Below, piece by piece: positions 18,376 to 27,552 of a stretch of DNA of 64,000 bases (positions are counted from its first letter, which is position 1; each line of letters opens with the position of its first letter). Both the position numbers and the translations under genes were made by a program. Source of the DNA: Flavobacterium rivuli WB 3.3-2 = DSM 21788. GTDB lineage: Bacteria > Bacteroidota > Bacteroidia > Flavobacteriales > Flavobacteriaceae. The notes below the pieces were generated by a model, which was not told the DNA's origin, did not search any database, and worked only from the letters and a program-made list of their open reading frames with translations. The stretch spans positions 312,219 through 376,218 of the forward strand of contig NZ_KB899971.1 of assembly GCF_000378485.1 (NCBI RefSeq), in the 5' to 3' direction.

Positions 18376-19413
18376 ATGGACTACGAGTTAGACGAATCGA
18401 AATATTTATACCTGCTGTTCATCATCCCCGTGCTGGTGCTGGTATTCCTGTACAACCTGTACTGGAAACGTAAAAAGCAGCGTGAATTTGGCAATCCGGA
18501 GCTGGTTAAAAAATTAAGCCCGGATCGCTCTACTTTTAAATCAACTTTAAAGCTAATCTTGATTTCACTGGCGTTTGCCGGTATTGTCTTAGCATTGGTT
18601 AACCCTAAAATAGGTACGGCAACAGAGACTGTAAAACGCGAAGGCGTAGATATTGTTTTTGCCATAGACGTATCTAAAAGTATGCTTGCCGAAGATGTGC
18701 AGCCAAGCAGGCTGGGCAAAGCCAAGCAGATAGTATCGCAAATAATAAACAGTTTGGGCAGCGACAGGATAGGTATTGTGGGCTATGCAGGCAGCGCTTA
18801 CCCGGTACTGCCCATAACTACAGATTACAGCGTGGCCAAGATGTTTTTGCAAAGCGTAAATACCGATATGGTAAGCTCTCAGGGTACCGCCATAAGCGAT
18901 GCCATACAGCTTGCCGGTACGTTTTACGATAATCCTAAAACCAGTAAAGTACTTATACTGATATCTGACGGGGAAGACCACGGCGAAGGCAGCCAGGAGG
19001 CAGCAGCCGAGGCTAAGAAAAAAGGCATCAGGATAATTACAATTGGCGTGGGTACAGAGAAAGGCGGGCCTATACCACTAAGAGACAGTAACGGCCGCGT
19101 AACGGGTTATAAAAAAGACAATCAGGGCGAAACTGTAATTACCAAGCTATACCCGGATGCGCTTAAAACCCTTGCAGCAAACAAAAATGGTTATATATAC
19201 GGCAATAGCACTAAAGAGGTTACTGATTACCTTAAAAATACATTGCAGAATATAGAGAAAACCGAATTTGAATCGAAAGAGGTGGCGTTGTATGAATCGC
19301 AGTTCCAATGGTTTTTAGGAGCGGCATTTGTACTGTTTTTCCTGGAGATATTCCTGCTGGAACGCAAAACAAAATGGATTAAAAAACTAAACCTGTTTAA
19401 CGAAAAAGAATAA
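18376..19413 (+). CDS. batB: BatB, membrane-anchored VWA-domain protein
   Basis: A 345-aa protein. Hydrophobic segments lie at about 11-28 and 57-76. The VWA MIDAS DVSKS (98-102) is at exactly the same position as in BatA, with LISDGEDHGEG further on and a C-terminal membrane segment (FLGAAFVLFFLEIFLL). BatA and BatB are ancient duplicates likely to form a complex. I chose ATG 18376, since the in-frame extension from 18298 lies within the end of batA. The stop shares its last A with the start of batC (TAATG). Confidence 0.9.
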   Translation: MDYELDESKYLYLLFIIPVLVLVFLYNLYWKRKKQREFGNPELVKKLSPDRSTFKSTLKLILISLAFAGIVLALVNPKIGTATETVKREGVDIVFAIDVSKSMLAEDVQPSRLGKAKQIVSQIINSLGSDRIGIVGYAGSAYPVLPITTDYSVAKMFLQSVNTDMVSSQGTAISDAIQLAGTFYDNPKTSKVLILISDGEDHGEGSQEAAAEAKKKGIRIITIGVGTEKGGPIPLRDSNGRVTGYKKDNQGETVITKLYPDALKTLAANKNGYIYGNSTKEVTDYLKNTLQNIEKTEFESKEVALYESQFQWFLGAAFVLFFLEIFLLERKTKWIKKLNLFNEKE

Positions 19414-20204
19414 TGAAAAAAGTACTAACATATAGCCTTATGCTGTGTGCCGCGCTGGCTTTTTCGCAGGAAAAGAAACCCGAAAAAGATACCAGCCTGC
19501 CGCTGGGCAACAAACAATATGATAAAAAGGAGTATGCAGATGCCGAGGCTAACTACCGCATATCTAACTCTAAAGATGCCACAAAAGCAGTAGCTACTTA
19601 TAATCTTGGCAATGCCATTTACCGCCAAAAGAAACCGGCAGAGGCACTATGGGCATACTCTAAAGCGGTTGAGGTAGCTAAAGACAAACCTCAAAAACAC
19701 CTTGCTTACCATAACATGGGCAACGCCCTTATGGAGCAAAAAAATTATCAGGCTGCGGTAGAGGCATATAAAAACGCACTGCGCAACAACCCTGCCGATG
19801 ACCAAACGCGTTATAACTTTGCCCTGGCTAAAAAAATGCTGAAAGACAATCCGCCACCGCCGCCTAAAAAAGACGACAAAAAGGATAAGGATAAAGACAA
19901 GGACAAAGATAAAAAGGACGACAAGAACCAGAAGCCGGAAGATAAAAAAGGCGACAACAAAGATAAGGATAAAGATAAGGGCGACCAGAAAGACAATAAG
20001 GACAAAGGCGACCAAAAGGATAAGCAAAACGACGGTAAGGATAAAAAAGACCAGGGTGAGCCTAAACCGCAACCTGCCAGCCCAAGCAAGCAGCGCATGG
20101 AAAACATGCTGGATGCCATGAACAACGAGGAGAAAAAAGTACAGGACAAGCTTAATGCTAAAAAAGTACAGGGCCAGCCTCAAAAACAGGAAAAAGACTG
20201 GTAG
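19413..20204 (+). CDS. batC: BatC, TPR protein with Lys/Asp-rich tail
   Basis: A 263-aa protein with a signal peptide, three TPR-like units (about 30-140, e.g. ATYNLGNAIYRQKKPAEALW, LAYHNMGNALMEQKNYQAAV), a proline run (PPPPP, about 147) and a long Lys/Asp/Gln low-complexity segment (about 152-225). BatC is the periplasmic TPR component of the Bat system. The low-complexity part explains large spurious antisense frames over 19647-20183. Direct overlap with batB implies coupled translation. Confidence 0.88.
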   Translation: MKKVLTYSLMLCAALAFSQEKKPEKDTSLPLGNKQYDKKEYADAEANYRISNSKDATKAVATYNLGNAIYRQKKPAEALWAYSKAVEVAKDKPQKHLAYHNMGNALMEQKNYQAAVEAYKNALRNNPADDQTRYNFALAKKMLKDNPPPPPKKDDKKDKDKDKDKDKKDDKNQKPEDKKGDNKDKDKDKGDQKDNKDKGDQKDKQNDGKDKKDQGEPKPQPASPSKQRMENMLDAMNNEEKKVQDKLNAKKVQGQPQKQEKDW

Positions 20205-20284
20205 TTTTGTTAATTTGGTGATTCGTCGATTTGGTAATTTGAAAATTTGTGGCTTAGATTTATTGAGTTTACGGAACTAAGACA

Positions 20285-22117
20285 ATGAAGAAGTATATTT
20301 TAATAGTTTTTTTACTGCTATCGCTACAGGGGCTTTTTGCACAGCAGCCTCCTGTAGAATTTAAAGCTACACCCAGCCGCACCAAAATAGGTGTTAATGA
20401 GCGGGTGCGCGTAGAGTTTAGCATGAACCAGGATGGCGATAATTTTGTGCCACCCACGTTTCAGGGCTTTACAGCATCGGGTCCCGGCCAAATGATAAGC
20501 AACTCGTGGGTTAACGGGGTGCGCAGCTTTAATAAAAGTTACACCTATGTGCTTTTGCCCAAGGCTAAAGGTACATTTACCGTGGGGCAGGCAACTATAG
20601 AGATAGGCGGTAAAACGTATAAGTCGTCGCCTTTTAAAATAGAGGTGGGCGAAGCCGTGGCAAACCCTAACCCACAGCCTGCTCCATCTTACAACCCCTA
20701 TAACCCTTACCAAAGGCAGCAACAACAGCAACAGCAGGAACGCGACCAGCAAATGGCGCAAAAGCCGGGAGATGGCATTCATCTTGTTGCCGAGATTGCC
20801 AATACCAGCCCTTATGTTAACCAGCCGGTTAACGTGGTGTATAAACTTTATGTGAGCAACAACAGCAGCGTGACCAACTTTTTTGAGAAAGAGAGTCCGC
20901 AGTATAATGACTTCTGGAGTCAGAATGAACTGGTAGACGGCCAGCACATGAAGGTAGAGCAGGGAACCTTTAAAGGCGAACCTTACCGTTATGTAATATT
21001 GCGCAAAACAGTACTGTACCCGCAAAAAAGCGGCAGGCTCGAACTGGAGCCTCTGGTAGTAGAATTAAATACCGAGATCTTTACCGGAAGGCGCGATATG
21101 TATGGCAGGCCAGAGATGCAGCCTGCAAAAACGCAGGTTACCACAGGCAAAAAATATATTACCGTTAGGCCATTGCCTGAAGCGGGTAAACCGGAATCGT
21201 TTACAGGTGCGGTGGGCGACTTCGACTTTAAAGTTATACCGGGCAAGACTACGCTAAAAGCGGGAGAATCGTTACAGTTAACAGTGACTGTATCGGGCAA
21301 GGGTAACCTTAAACTGTTTAACCTGCCTAAACCTGTAGTGCCTGATGCACTCGAAATGTATGACCCGGAACATAAGGAAAATGTAAAGACTCCGCTAACG
21401 GGTATGACAGGCAGCATATCAGACTTATATACTATTGTGCCTAATAAAAAAGGTAAATACCCTATTAAGCCATTGTCGTTTTCATGGTTTGACCTCAGCA
21501 CAGGCAAGTATAAAACGGTAACATCGCCCGAGATTATGGTAAACGTGCTTAGCGTACCCGAAAATGCTGCAATTGCAAACAATAAAAAACTGGCTAAGCA
21601 AACACCGGGTATGAATGAAACATTTAGACCTGTAATGCTTAAAACATCGCTTAAAGCCGTAGACCGCGAAGATTTTTTTGGTTCTGCGCTGTACTATATC
21701 CTACTGTTCCTGCCGTTAATTTTCGTTCCGGTTATTGTATTGGCCAAAAAGAAAAAGGATGCCTACGACAGCGATGTTACCGGCAACAAAATAAGGCAAA
21801 ACAACAAGCTGGCACGTAAGTATTTATCGGATGCCAAAAAACAACTGGGTAACAAAGAGCCATTTTACCTTGCGCTGGAAAAAGCGTTGCACAATTTCCT
21901 TAAGGCAAGGCTTAATATAGAAACTGCCGAGCTGAGCCGCGATAATGTAAGGGAACTTTTACTATCCCGCAACGCCAAACCGGAAACGGTTAATGAGTTT
22001 AGTACAATTATGGATAGCTGCGAGTTTGCAAGGTATGCGCCATCATCGGGCACGGCAATGCAGCAGGATTATGATAATGCGGTTAAGGTTATAACTGATT
22101 TATCTAAGCAGATATAG
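20285..22117 (+). CDS. batD: BatD (oxygen-tolerance protein)
   Basis: A 610-aa protein with a signal peptide (to about FAQ20), repeated Ig-like beta domains of the BatD family, a Gln run (YQRQQQQQQQERDQQ, about 142-156), a membrane helix (about 465-490) and a cytoplasmic helical tail. BatD is required with BatA-C in the aerotolerance operon described in Bacteroides. It follows batC after 80 bases. A small palindrome-rich gap separates it from batE. Confidence 0.9.
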   Translation: MKKYILIVFLLLSLQGLFAQQPPVEFKATPSRTKIGVNERVRVEFSMNQDGDNFVPPTFQGFTASGPGQMISNSWVNGVRSFNKSYTYVLLPKAKGTFTVGQATIEIGGKTYKSSPFKIEVGEAVANPNPQPAPSYNPYNPYQRQQQQQQQERDQQMAQKPGDGIHLVAEIANTSPYVNQPVNVVYKLYVSNNSSVTNFFEKESPQYNDFWSQNELVDGQHMKVEQGTFKGEPYRYVILRKTVLYPQKSGRLELEPLVVELNTEIFTGRRDMYGRPEMQPAKTQVTTGKKYITVRPLPEAGKPESFTGAVGDFDFKVIPGKTTLKAGESLQLTVTVSGKGNLKLFNLPKPVVPDALEMYDPEHKENVKTPLTGMTGSISDLYTIVPNKKGKYPIKPLSFSWFDLSTGKYKTVTSPEIMVNVLSVPENAAIANNKKLAKQTPGMNETFRPVMLKTSLKAVDREDFFGSALYYILLFLPLIFVPVIVLAKKKKDAYDSDVTGNKIRQNNKLARKYLSDAKKQLGNKEPFYLALEKALHNFLKARLNIETAELSRDNVRELLLSRNAKPETVNEFSTIMDSCEFARYAPSSGTAMQQDYDNAVKVITDLSKQI

Positions 22118-22434
22118 ATAGAGGCTCAGAGGCTTAGGTTCTTAGATGCTTAGAGCTTATGCAAGGTTTTACAACCTTTAGTTGAGTAAATGAAGAACAG
22201 TAGCTCCGGAGGAGCGTCATGTCTATAGAAATTTTAGCGAGAGGGTAATAAAGCTTCGGAGAAGCGGCACCAAAAAGAAACATGCCGCTTCTCTGAAGCT
22301 CAAAAAATGTTTACTTATTAAAACTATAGACATGTCGTCCCTCCGGGACTTCTAATACTCATTAATCGTTCGTCTGAACACTTAATTTTTTTAAAAACCA
22401 TGCAGGTTGGTCACTGGTTAACGAAGTATAGAAA
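22118..22434. repeat. Nested REP-like palindromes between batD and batE
   Basis: An outer pair, GCTCCGGAGGAGCGTCATG (22203-22221) continuing to CTATAG, is mirrored by CTATAGACATG and CGTCCCTCCGGGAC near 22323-22350. An inner pair, GCTTCGGAGAAGCGGCA and CATGCCGCTTCTCTGAAGC, lies between. GCTCCGGAGGAGCGtCATG differs by one base from the repeats that flank the RAYT gene at 46093, which makes this a copy of the same REP family 23 kb away. No gene is seen in the gap. Confidence 0.7.
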
Positions 22435-23181
22435 ATGAAAAAGTTATTATATATAGTATTGCTATTAGTTACAACACAGGCCGCTTTTGCACAGTCGTTT
22501 GATAAAGGCAACGAACTGTACCGCAAAGGCGATTATGCCGGTGCCGCACAGCAATACGAAGGTGTGCTTAAACAAAAACAGGAATCGTCTGAATTGTATT
22601 TTAACCTGGGCAATGCCTACTATAAGCTGGATAATGTGGCGCCCGCCATATTTAATTATGAAAAGGCACTACAGCTTAATCCCGGCAATAAAGATACCGA
22701 GGTAAACCTTAGCCATGCCCAAAAACTGGTTATAGACGATATTAAGCAAGCACCAAAAGTAGGCCTCTCTAAAATGCTTTATGGCATTACCGGTACGTAC
22801 CATTACAACACATGGGCGTGGGTGGCAGTATCGTTTTCAGGATTTTTTATATTGTTGTTTTTAGGTTATTACCTGGTGGGTACTACCCTGCTTAAACGTA
22901 TATTTTTTACAGGTATGTGTTTAGCTGTTTTATGCAGCCTGTTTAGTATACTTGCTGCGGCATTTGTGCGCTCGCAGGAGGCCGGGCAAAATCCGGCGAT
23001 TGTATATGCCGAGGTGGTGTCCATTAAGTCAGAACCATCTGCTTCTGCAAAAGATGCCTTTATACTGCATGAAGGCACTAAAGTAAATATTAAGGAAACC
23101 GTTGGTAACTGGAGCAAGGTTGTATTGGCCGATGATAGTGTGGGATGGGTTGAGAAGGATGCGATAAGGGCGTTGAAGTAA
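22435..23181 (+). CDS. batE: BatE, TPR and SH3 domain protein
   Basis: A 248-aa protein with a signal peptide, TPR units (about 20-92), two membrane segments (about 122-145 and 150-175) and a C-terminal SH3b-type domain (about 185-248, ending VGWVEKDAIRALK). This TPR-TM-SH3 build is that of BatE, the last gene of the Bat operon. A 317-base palindrome-bearing gap precedes it, so its expression may be partly uncoupled from batA-D. Confidence 0.87.
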   Translation: MKKLLYIVLLLVTTQAAFAQSFDKGNELYRKGDYAGAAQQYEGVLKQKQESSELYFNLGNAYYKLDNVAPAIFNYEKALQLNPGNKDTEVNLSHAQKLVIDDIKQAPKVGLSKMLYGITGTYHYNTWAWVAVSFSGFFILLFLGYYLVGTTLLKRIFFTGMCLAVLCSLFSILAAAFVRSQEAGQNPAIVYAEVVSIKSEPSASAKDAFILHEGTKVNIKETVGNWSKVVLADDSVGWVEKDAIRALK

Positions 23182-23442
23182 TTGGTTTACAGATTAGAAT
23201 TCTCCCTACTGTAAAATATACATCTTTAATTATCTCACCTCTTTTGTCTTGAAACAAAAGAAGCAATCCCGATAGCTATCGGAACAAGGCTCTAACTTTT
23301 TATGCTACAGAGTTTAAGACCTTCTCTTCACTCGGATATGTTTACTCATAATTGAAAAAATTAAGAGATAACATAAAGCCTGATAAGCAAAGCATTGCGT
23401 TTCTACCCGAAAACTGCGACTGTGACTGAAAACTAAAATTCA
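23182..23442. repeat. Dispersed repeat copy (TTTTGTCTTGAAACAAA type)
   Basis: Bases 23238-23335 match 264-358: a short palindrome around GTCTTGAAAC, then AAGGCTCTAACTT and a tail near TTCACTC. A GATAGCTATC palindrome (23271-23280) is inserted in this copy. No gene is seen. Confidence 0.6.
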
Positions 23443-24402
23443 CTACATTTTCTCCCAAAGGCTATCGGTAAAGTAATGCTTACAATCCATAAAGTTGTGG
23501 TTTACTTTAAAACCTGCTTCTTTGGCAAGCGATTCTATGCCGGTAAAACTGTATTTTTTAGAAAGCTCTGTCCATACAAGTTCATCCTTTTCAAAAAAGA
23601 AGGTTTCGTTAAGTACCGTGCTATGAAAATGCTGCTTTTTCAGGCTGACCAAAAAACTGTTTACCTCGCCATTTTTAGGATTATAGTTGCTGTAAAAATC
23701 AAACTGGTCAAGGCTAATATCTGCTTCAAGCTCATTGTTTATACGTTGCAGCAGGTTCATGTTAAATGCCTTTGTAATACCATGCGGGTCATCATAGGCC
23801 AGTTGTACAATTCTCGGATTTTTTTGCAGGTCGATACCCATAAGCAATTTATCGCCGGGCTTCATCCCGGCGTTAAACTTTAGGAGTAAAGCCATGGCAT
23901 CATCATGTGAATAATTGCCTATGTTGCCACCCATAAACAGGAACAGGTTAGGGATAGCGCTGCCACTAAGCTCTTCGAGCACATCAAAGTAATCTCCTGT
24001 GCGCGGCTGCATATCTACACCGGGTACAAAAGCAGTTATATTATCCTGCAGGGCATCTATAGCCTCCTGTGATATATCTATGGGAATATAGGTAAACTGT
24101 GCCCCTGCCTTTGTAAAAGCATTAAGTAAATGCTTTGTTTTTGCACCATCGCCACTGCCAAACTCTACAATATTAAACTGTCCTGTAAATTGCAACTGCT
24201 TTAATATTTGTGCCGATTGCTGCAGCATTATCTCAAATTCGCAGGCGGTAGGGTAATACTCCGGCATTTTCATGATCTCCATAAAAATGCGGCTACCCGC
24301 ATCATCATAAAAATATTTAGACGACAGGTGTTTATTTTTTGCGGTAAAACCCTTGCGAACATCTTGTGCAAAGGCAGATTGTATTGTAGTGGTTGTAGCC
24401 AT
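23443..24402 (-). CDS. egtD: L-histidine N-alpha-methyltransferase EgtD
   Basis: A 319-aa SAM-dependent methyltransferase of the EgtD (DUF2260) family. It has SAM-loop VEFGSGDGAKTKHLL (about 79-93), the conserved N-terminal AGSRIFMEIMKMPEYYPTACE segment that recognises histidine, and FMGGNIGNYS (about 157-166). EgtD trimethylates histidine to hercynine. Its start lies 2 bases after the stop of egtB, so the two form an ergothioneine operon. Confidence 0.92.
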   Translation of the reverse strand: MATTTTIQSAFAQDVRKGFTAKNKHLSSKYFYDDAGSRIFMEIMKMPEYYPTACEFEIMLQQSAQILKQLQFTGQFNIVEFGSGDGAKTKHLLNAFTKAGAQFTYIPIDISQEAIDALQDNITAFVPGVDMQPRTGDYFDVLEELSGSAIPNLFLFMGGNIGNYSHDDAMALLLKFNAGMKPGDKLLMGIDLQKNPRIVQLAYDDPHGITKAFNMNLLQRINNELEADISLDQFDFYSNYNPKNGEVNSFLVSLKKQHFHSTVLNETFFFEKDELVWTELSKKYSFTGIESLAKEAGFKVNHNFMDCKHYFTDSLWEKM

Positions 24403-24404
24403 AA

Positions 24405-25559
24405 TTATAGTTTTACAAGGCGTATGCCGGTAAACTGCCAGCGTTCGGCAGCGTGAAAAAAGTTGCGGTAAGTTGTCCTGCTATGCCCTTTTGGGGTAGC
24501 GCATGATGCCCCGCGAAGCACCATCTTGTTAATCATAAATTTGCCGTTATATTCTCCCAGTGCACCATCGGGCTTTGCAAAGCCGGGGTAAGGCAGGTAA
24601 GCGCTGTGTGTCCATTCCCAGCGTTTGCCCCAGTCAAGTTGTGCGGCTGCGGTTTCCCACTCAAACTCTGTAGGCAGGCGCATGTGTTTCCACTCGGCAT
24701 AAGCGGCGGCTTCGTAAAAAGAAATATGGGTTACAATGGCATCAGGATCTACTTTTTGCAAACCTGCCAGGGTATAGTTATGCCATTCCCCCTCTACATT
24801 GTACCAGTAAAGCGGTGCGTCTATTTTATTTTCGGTAACCCAGCTCCAGCCTTCATCAAGCCAGTAATTAAAGTTGCTGTACCCGTCTGCATTTATAAAC
24901 TCAAGATATTCGGCATTAGTAACTAAAGTATTGGCAATGGTAAATTCATGAAGAAAAACTTTGTGCCTGCCATGCTCGTTATCAAAGCTAAAGCCGTTGC
25001 CGCCGTGGCCTATTTCATAAATCCCTTCGGGAATTGTTACAAAGCCGCTGGTTTTATTTTGGTCGGCCTCCCAATTTATATCTTCGCTGTAAACAGGAAA
25101 AATGGGGTTGCCGCCCAGTATGTATTTAATATCTGTAACCAGTAGTTCCTGGTGCTGCTGCTCGTGCTGCAGGCCAAGTTCTATAAGCTCGTGCACGGTT
25201 GCATCGCCGCTTTTAAGCTGCAGGAGTAAATCCATGTGCATGTCTACATACTGCCTGTACGAATATACCTCAGCTACACTGGGGCGGGTAATGTTGCCAC
25301 GCGTAGCACGAAAAACCCTTTTGCCTACATTGTTATAATAGCTGTTAAACAAGAAACCAAAATCGTCGTTATACACCCTGTAATCGGGCAGGTAAGGAGT
25401 AAGCAAAAATGTTTCGAAAAACCAGGTACTGTGTGCCAGGTGCCATTTGGGCGGGCTCACAAAGTCTACTGGCTGGGGTATATAATCCTCTGTATGCAGG
25501 TAGCTGCAAATGGTTTCGGTTTTTTTTCTTACGGTATGGTAATGTTCAGAGAGACTCAT
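24405..25559 (-). CDS. egtB: Ergothioneine biosynthesis sulfoxide synthase EgtB
   Basis: A 384-aa protein with an N-terminal DinB-like domain supplying the iron ligands and a C-terminal FGE-sulfatase domain (VTNAEYLEFI to the end). Ligands are His43 in KWHLAH and His132/His136 in HEQQHQE. EgtB joins hercynine to a thiol donor with oxygen. No egtA or egtC is nearby, which fits the type of EgtB that uses cysteine directly rather than gamma-glutamylcysteine (inference). ATG 25559 is preferred over an upstream in-frame ATG at 25586. Confidence 0.92.
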   Translation of the reverse strand: MSLSEHYHTVRKKTETICSYLHTEDYIPQPVDFVSPPKWHLAHSTWFFETFLLTPYLPDYRVYNDDFGFLFNSYYNNVGKRVFRATRGNITRPSVAEVYSYRQYVDMHMDLLLQLKSGDATVHELIELGLQHEQQHQELLVTDIKYILGGNPIFPVYSEDINWEADQNKTSGFVTIPEGIYEIGHGGNGFSFDNEHGRHKVFLHEFTIANTLVTNAEYLEFINADGYSNFNYWLDEGWSWVTENKIDAPLYWYNVEGEWHNYTLAGLQKVDPDAIVTHISFYEAAAYAEWKHMRLPTEFEWETAAAQLDWGKRWEWTHSAYLPYPGFAKPDGALGEYNGKFMINKMVLRGASCATPKGHSRTTYRNFFHAAERWQFTGIRLVKL

Positions 25560-25606
25560 AAAGCAGTAAAGTGTGTAAGCATACAAGTTACGAATTATGT
25601 TAATGC

Positions 25607-25614
25607 CAAAATTA
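25607..25614 (-). promoter_or_regulatory. egtBD promoter -7 element TAATTTTG
   Basis: Match to TAnnTTTG on the minus strand. The implied start of transcription is near 25600, about 40 bases before egtB. Confidence 0.5.
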
Positions 25615-25759
25615 CTTTAACCTAAATATAACAGGTGTTTACATCCCTGTTTAATGCAACACATTAATCTTCTTATAAACAGGTGGGTACTATTTTTTTG
25701 CGATGAAATCACACACATCAATCTGAAACGGTAACCAGAAACGCGTGTCCTTAATATGC

Positions 25760-25795
25760 AAAAAAGCCGCATAAACCACTAAATGGTATGCGGCT
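25760..25795 (-). terminator. Terminator of the first paralogue
   Basis: On the minus strand, AGCCGCAT (25788-25795 side) pairs perfectly with ATGCGGCT (25765-25772 side), with an inner ACC/GGT stem. A run of five T follows (25764-25760). Confidence 0.85.
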
Positions 25796-25815
25796 TGATA
25801 TATAGTGTAAAAAAG

Positions 25816-27381
25816 TTACATTGTTAATTTAAGCAGTTGCTTTTTTTTACCCTTACGTCCAAGAAAATAAATGGAGTTGCCTTGTGTTGCAACCCCCTGA
25901 GAAACCATGAAGGGTACTTCGTTATCTTTATCATCCAGTAATTCTTTATAATCAAATTCTCCATTCTGGTTAATGCGTATAACATTGAGGTTAGACCTTT
26001 TTGCCGATTTTTGGTTAAACTGAATCCTGTCGTTACTTAGCTTAGAAACCTTGTCGGCAGAGTTTATAAAAAAATAGGTGTAATCGCCTTTAACCATAGA
26101 TGAGTAGGACACAAACGACTCTGAGCCACCGGAGCTTTGGCGTTTATTGATATTGCGCGCCCAAACAAGATCGCCATTATCTGCCAGCTTTGCCGATACA
26201 ATATCGTCAAAATGATATACTACAGAATAACGGCCTCCCACCATGCCCGAAGGAACTCCCGGCGTACCATAAGCGCTGTAAGTTGTTGTGGTATAGCGCT
26301 CTTCTGCATTAAACACGATTTCATTATTGCTGGTAAGAAAAATATCCCGGTAGCTTATGTCTTTCAGCTCCTTGTCTTTATCTTTACCATATTTATCTAT
26401 CATAAATTGCTCAGGGAAAGGGTTAAACTTACTCTTTTTAATAGCAAGAGACTCCGGGTCTACTTCAAAATAGCAAAGGCCTTTAAAACGGCTATCGTTC
26501 CTGTCAGAATAAAAGCCAGCACAAGCTATACCGCCTTTTTTAAATAGTAGTATTAAGGAGGCCGCATAATGCTCATCGGTATCAAAGACCTGGGTTTTGC
26601 TATCGCTGTTTGTTATACGCGTTAGCTCATACTGGTACCTGCCGCCCTCTTTTTTCTTTTTATTCTCGGCCGTCCTTGCTTTTCCTAACAGGTAAGCAAC
26701 ATTGCCATCCTGAGATATATCTATATTTTCGTAGGTAAATTTTCTGTCCTTAATATCCCTCTTAAACGTATGGTCTATTTTAAGTTTCAGGTTTAAATCA
26801 TATACATATATATTATGTATTTCCTTTTTCTCTTCCTTATCATCTACATCTAACGATATGGCGAAGGCTGTTTTTTCAGTATTGGTAAGCATCGCAGCAA
26901 AGTTATCACTGTCGGAACTGCCGCCCCCCGAAAAGATTATCCCTGTGTGCACCGTTTTTCTGGGAACGCGAAAAAGTTCAGTTGTCTTAAATTTAAAATC
27001 GTTAAGGCTTGCAACGTTGGCATTGCAAACAAACTCTTTAGTTTCTTTGTCATATCCAAAATCTACCATGGTTACTACATCATCCTTAACAATGGTACCA
27101 AGAACAAAACCGCGAACAAAATGCTCATATTCATTAATGAGCTTCATATCAGCATCATAATGTTCAAAATAATAGCCCCAGGTATCGCTGTTAAAAACGC
27201 TGCCCATAAAAGAACGCGCAACAACTACGCCACCCTTGCTATCTTCGTCTAAGGATATAAGCTTTGAATCTCTATACTTGTCTTTAAATATCTCACTTTT
27301 TTGTATAGTACACGGAATGTCCTGCGCAGTTGCAGCAAGCAGGTTAAGGCATAATAATGCTGATAATATGGTTTTTTTCAC
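25816..27381 (-). CDS. Exported protein of unknown function, tandem paralogue 1
   Basis: A 521-aa protein with a signal peptide after a GTG start (VKKTILSALLCLNLLAATAQ). The rest is beta-rich with repeated strand-turn patterns suggestive of a propeller, and no known domain is recognised. The C-terminus ends GKKKQLLKLTM, with no T9SS sorting domain. GTG 27381 is chosen because a TATATTTG promoter element (27407-27414) lies in the upstream extension. The paralogue at 27553 has identical organisation, including the sequence around its GTG. Gene and terminator were duplicated as a unit. Confidence 0.8.
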   Translation of the reverse strand: MKKTILSALLCLNLLAATAQDIPCTIQKSEIFKDKYRDSKLISLDEDSKGGVVVARSFMGSVFNSDTWGYYFEHYDADMKLINEYEHFVRGFVLGTIVKDDVVTMVDFGYDKETKEFVCNANVASLNDFKFKTTELFRVPRKTVHTGIIFSGGGSSDSDNFAAMLTNTEKTAFAISLDVDDKEEKKEIHNIYVYDLNLKLKIDHTFKRDIKDRKFTYENIDISQDGNVAYLLGKARTAENKKKKEGGRYQYELTRITNSDSKTQVFDTDEHYAASLILLFKKGGIACAGFYSDRNDSRFKGLCYFEVDPESLAIKKSKFNPFPEQFMIDKYGKDKDKELKDISYRDIFLTSNNEIVFNAEERYTTTTYSAYGTPGVPSGMVGGRYSVVYHFDDIVSAKLADNGDLVWARNINKRQSSGGSESFVSYSSMVKGDYTYFFINSADKVSKLSNDRIQFNQKSAKRSNLNVIRINQNGEFDYKELLDDKDNEVPFMVSQGVATQGNSIYFLGRKGKKKQLLKLTM

Positions 27382-27406
27382 GGGTTTGGTTTGTTGGTTT
27401 TGCGCA

Positions 27407-27414
27407 CAAATATA
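27407..27414 (-). promoter_or_regulatory. Promoter -7 element TATATTTG, paralogue 1
   Basis: It sits about 25 bases upstream of the GTG start and is conserved at the same spacing in paralogue 2, which supports both the promoter and the GTG start. Confidence 0.7.
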
Positions 27415-27495
27415 GATGTTTTTTAACACGAAATGGTATCTTAAATTATGTTAATTTCTGTATTATTGACACATTTTTTAGAGAAATACTCAACA

Positions 27496-27528
27496 GAAAA
27501 AAGCCGCATACCATTACAGCATACGGCT
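27496..27528 (-). terminator. Terminator of the second paralogue
   Basis: AGCCGTAT/GTATGCGGCT hairpin in the minus-strand transcript (one G-U pair) followed by six T (27502-27497). Confidence 0.8.
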
Positions 27529-27552
27529 ATTATATAAATGTAATAACAGTAG

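Noticed and set aside
19647..20183. Long minus-strand frames opposite batC
   Set aside because: Produced by the Lys/Asp-rich low-complexity part of batC read in reverse (poly Leu/Val/Phe).
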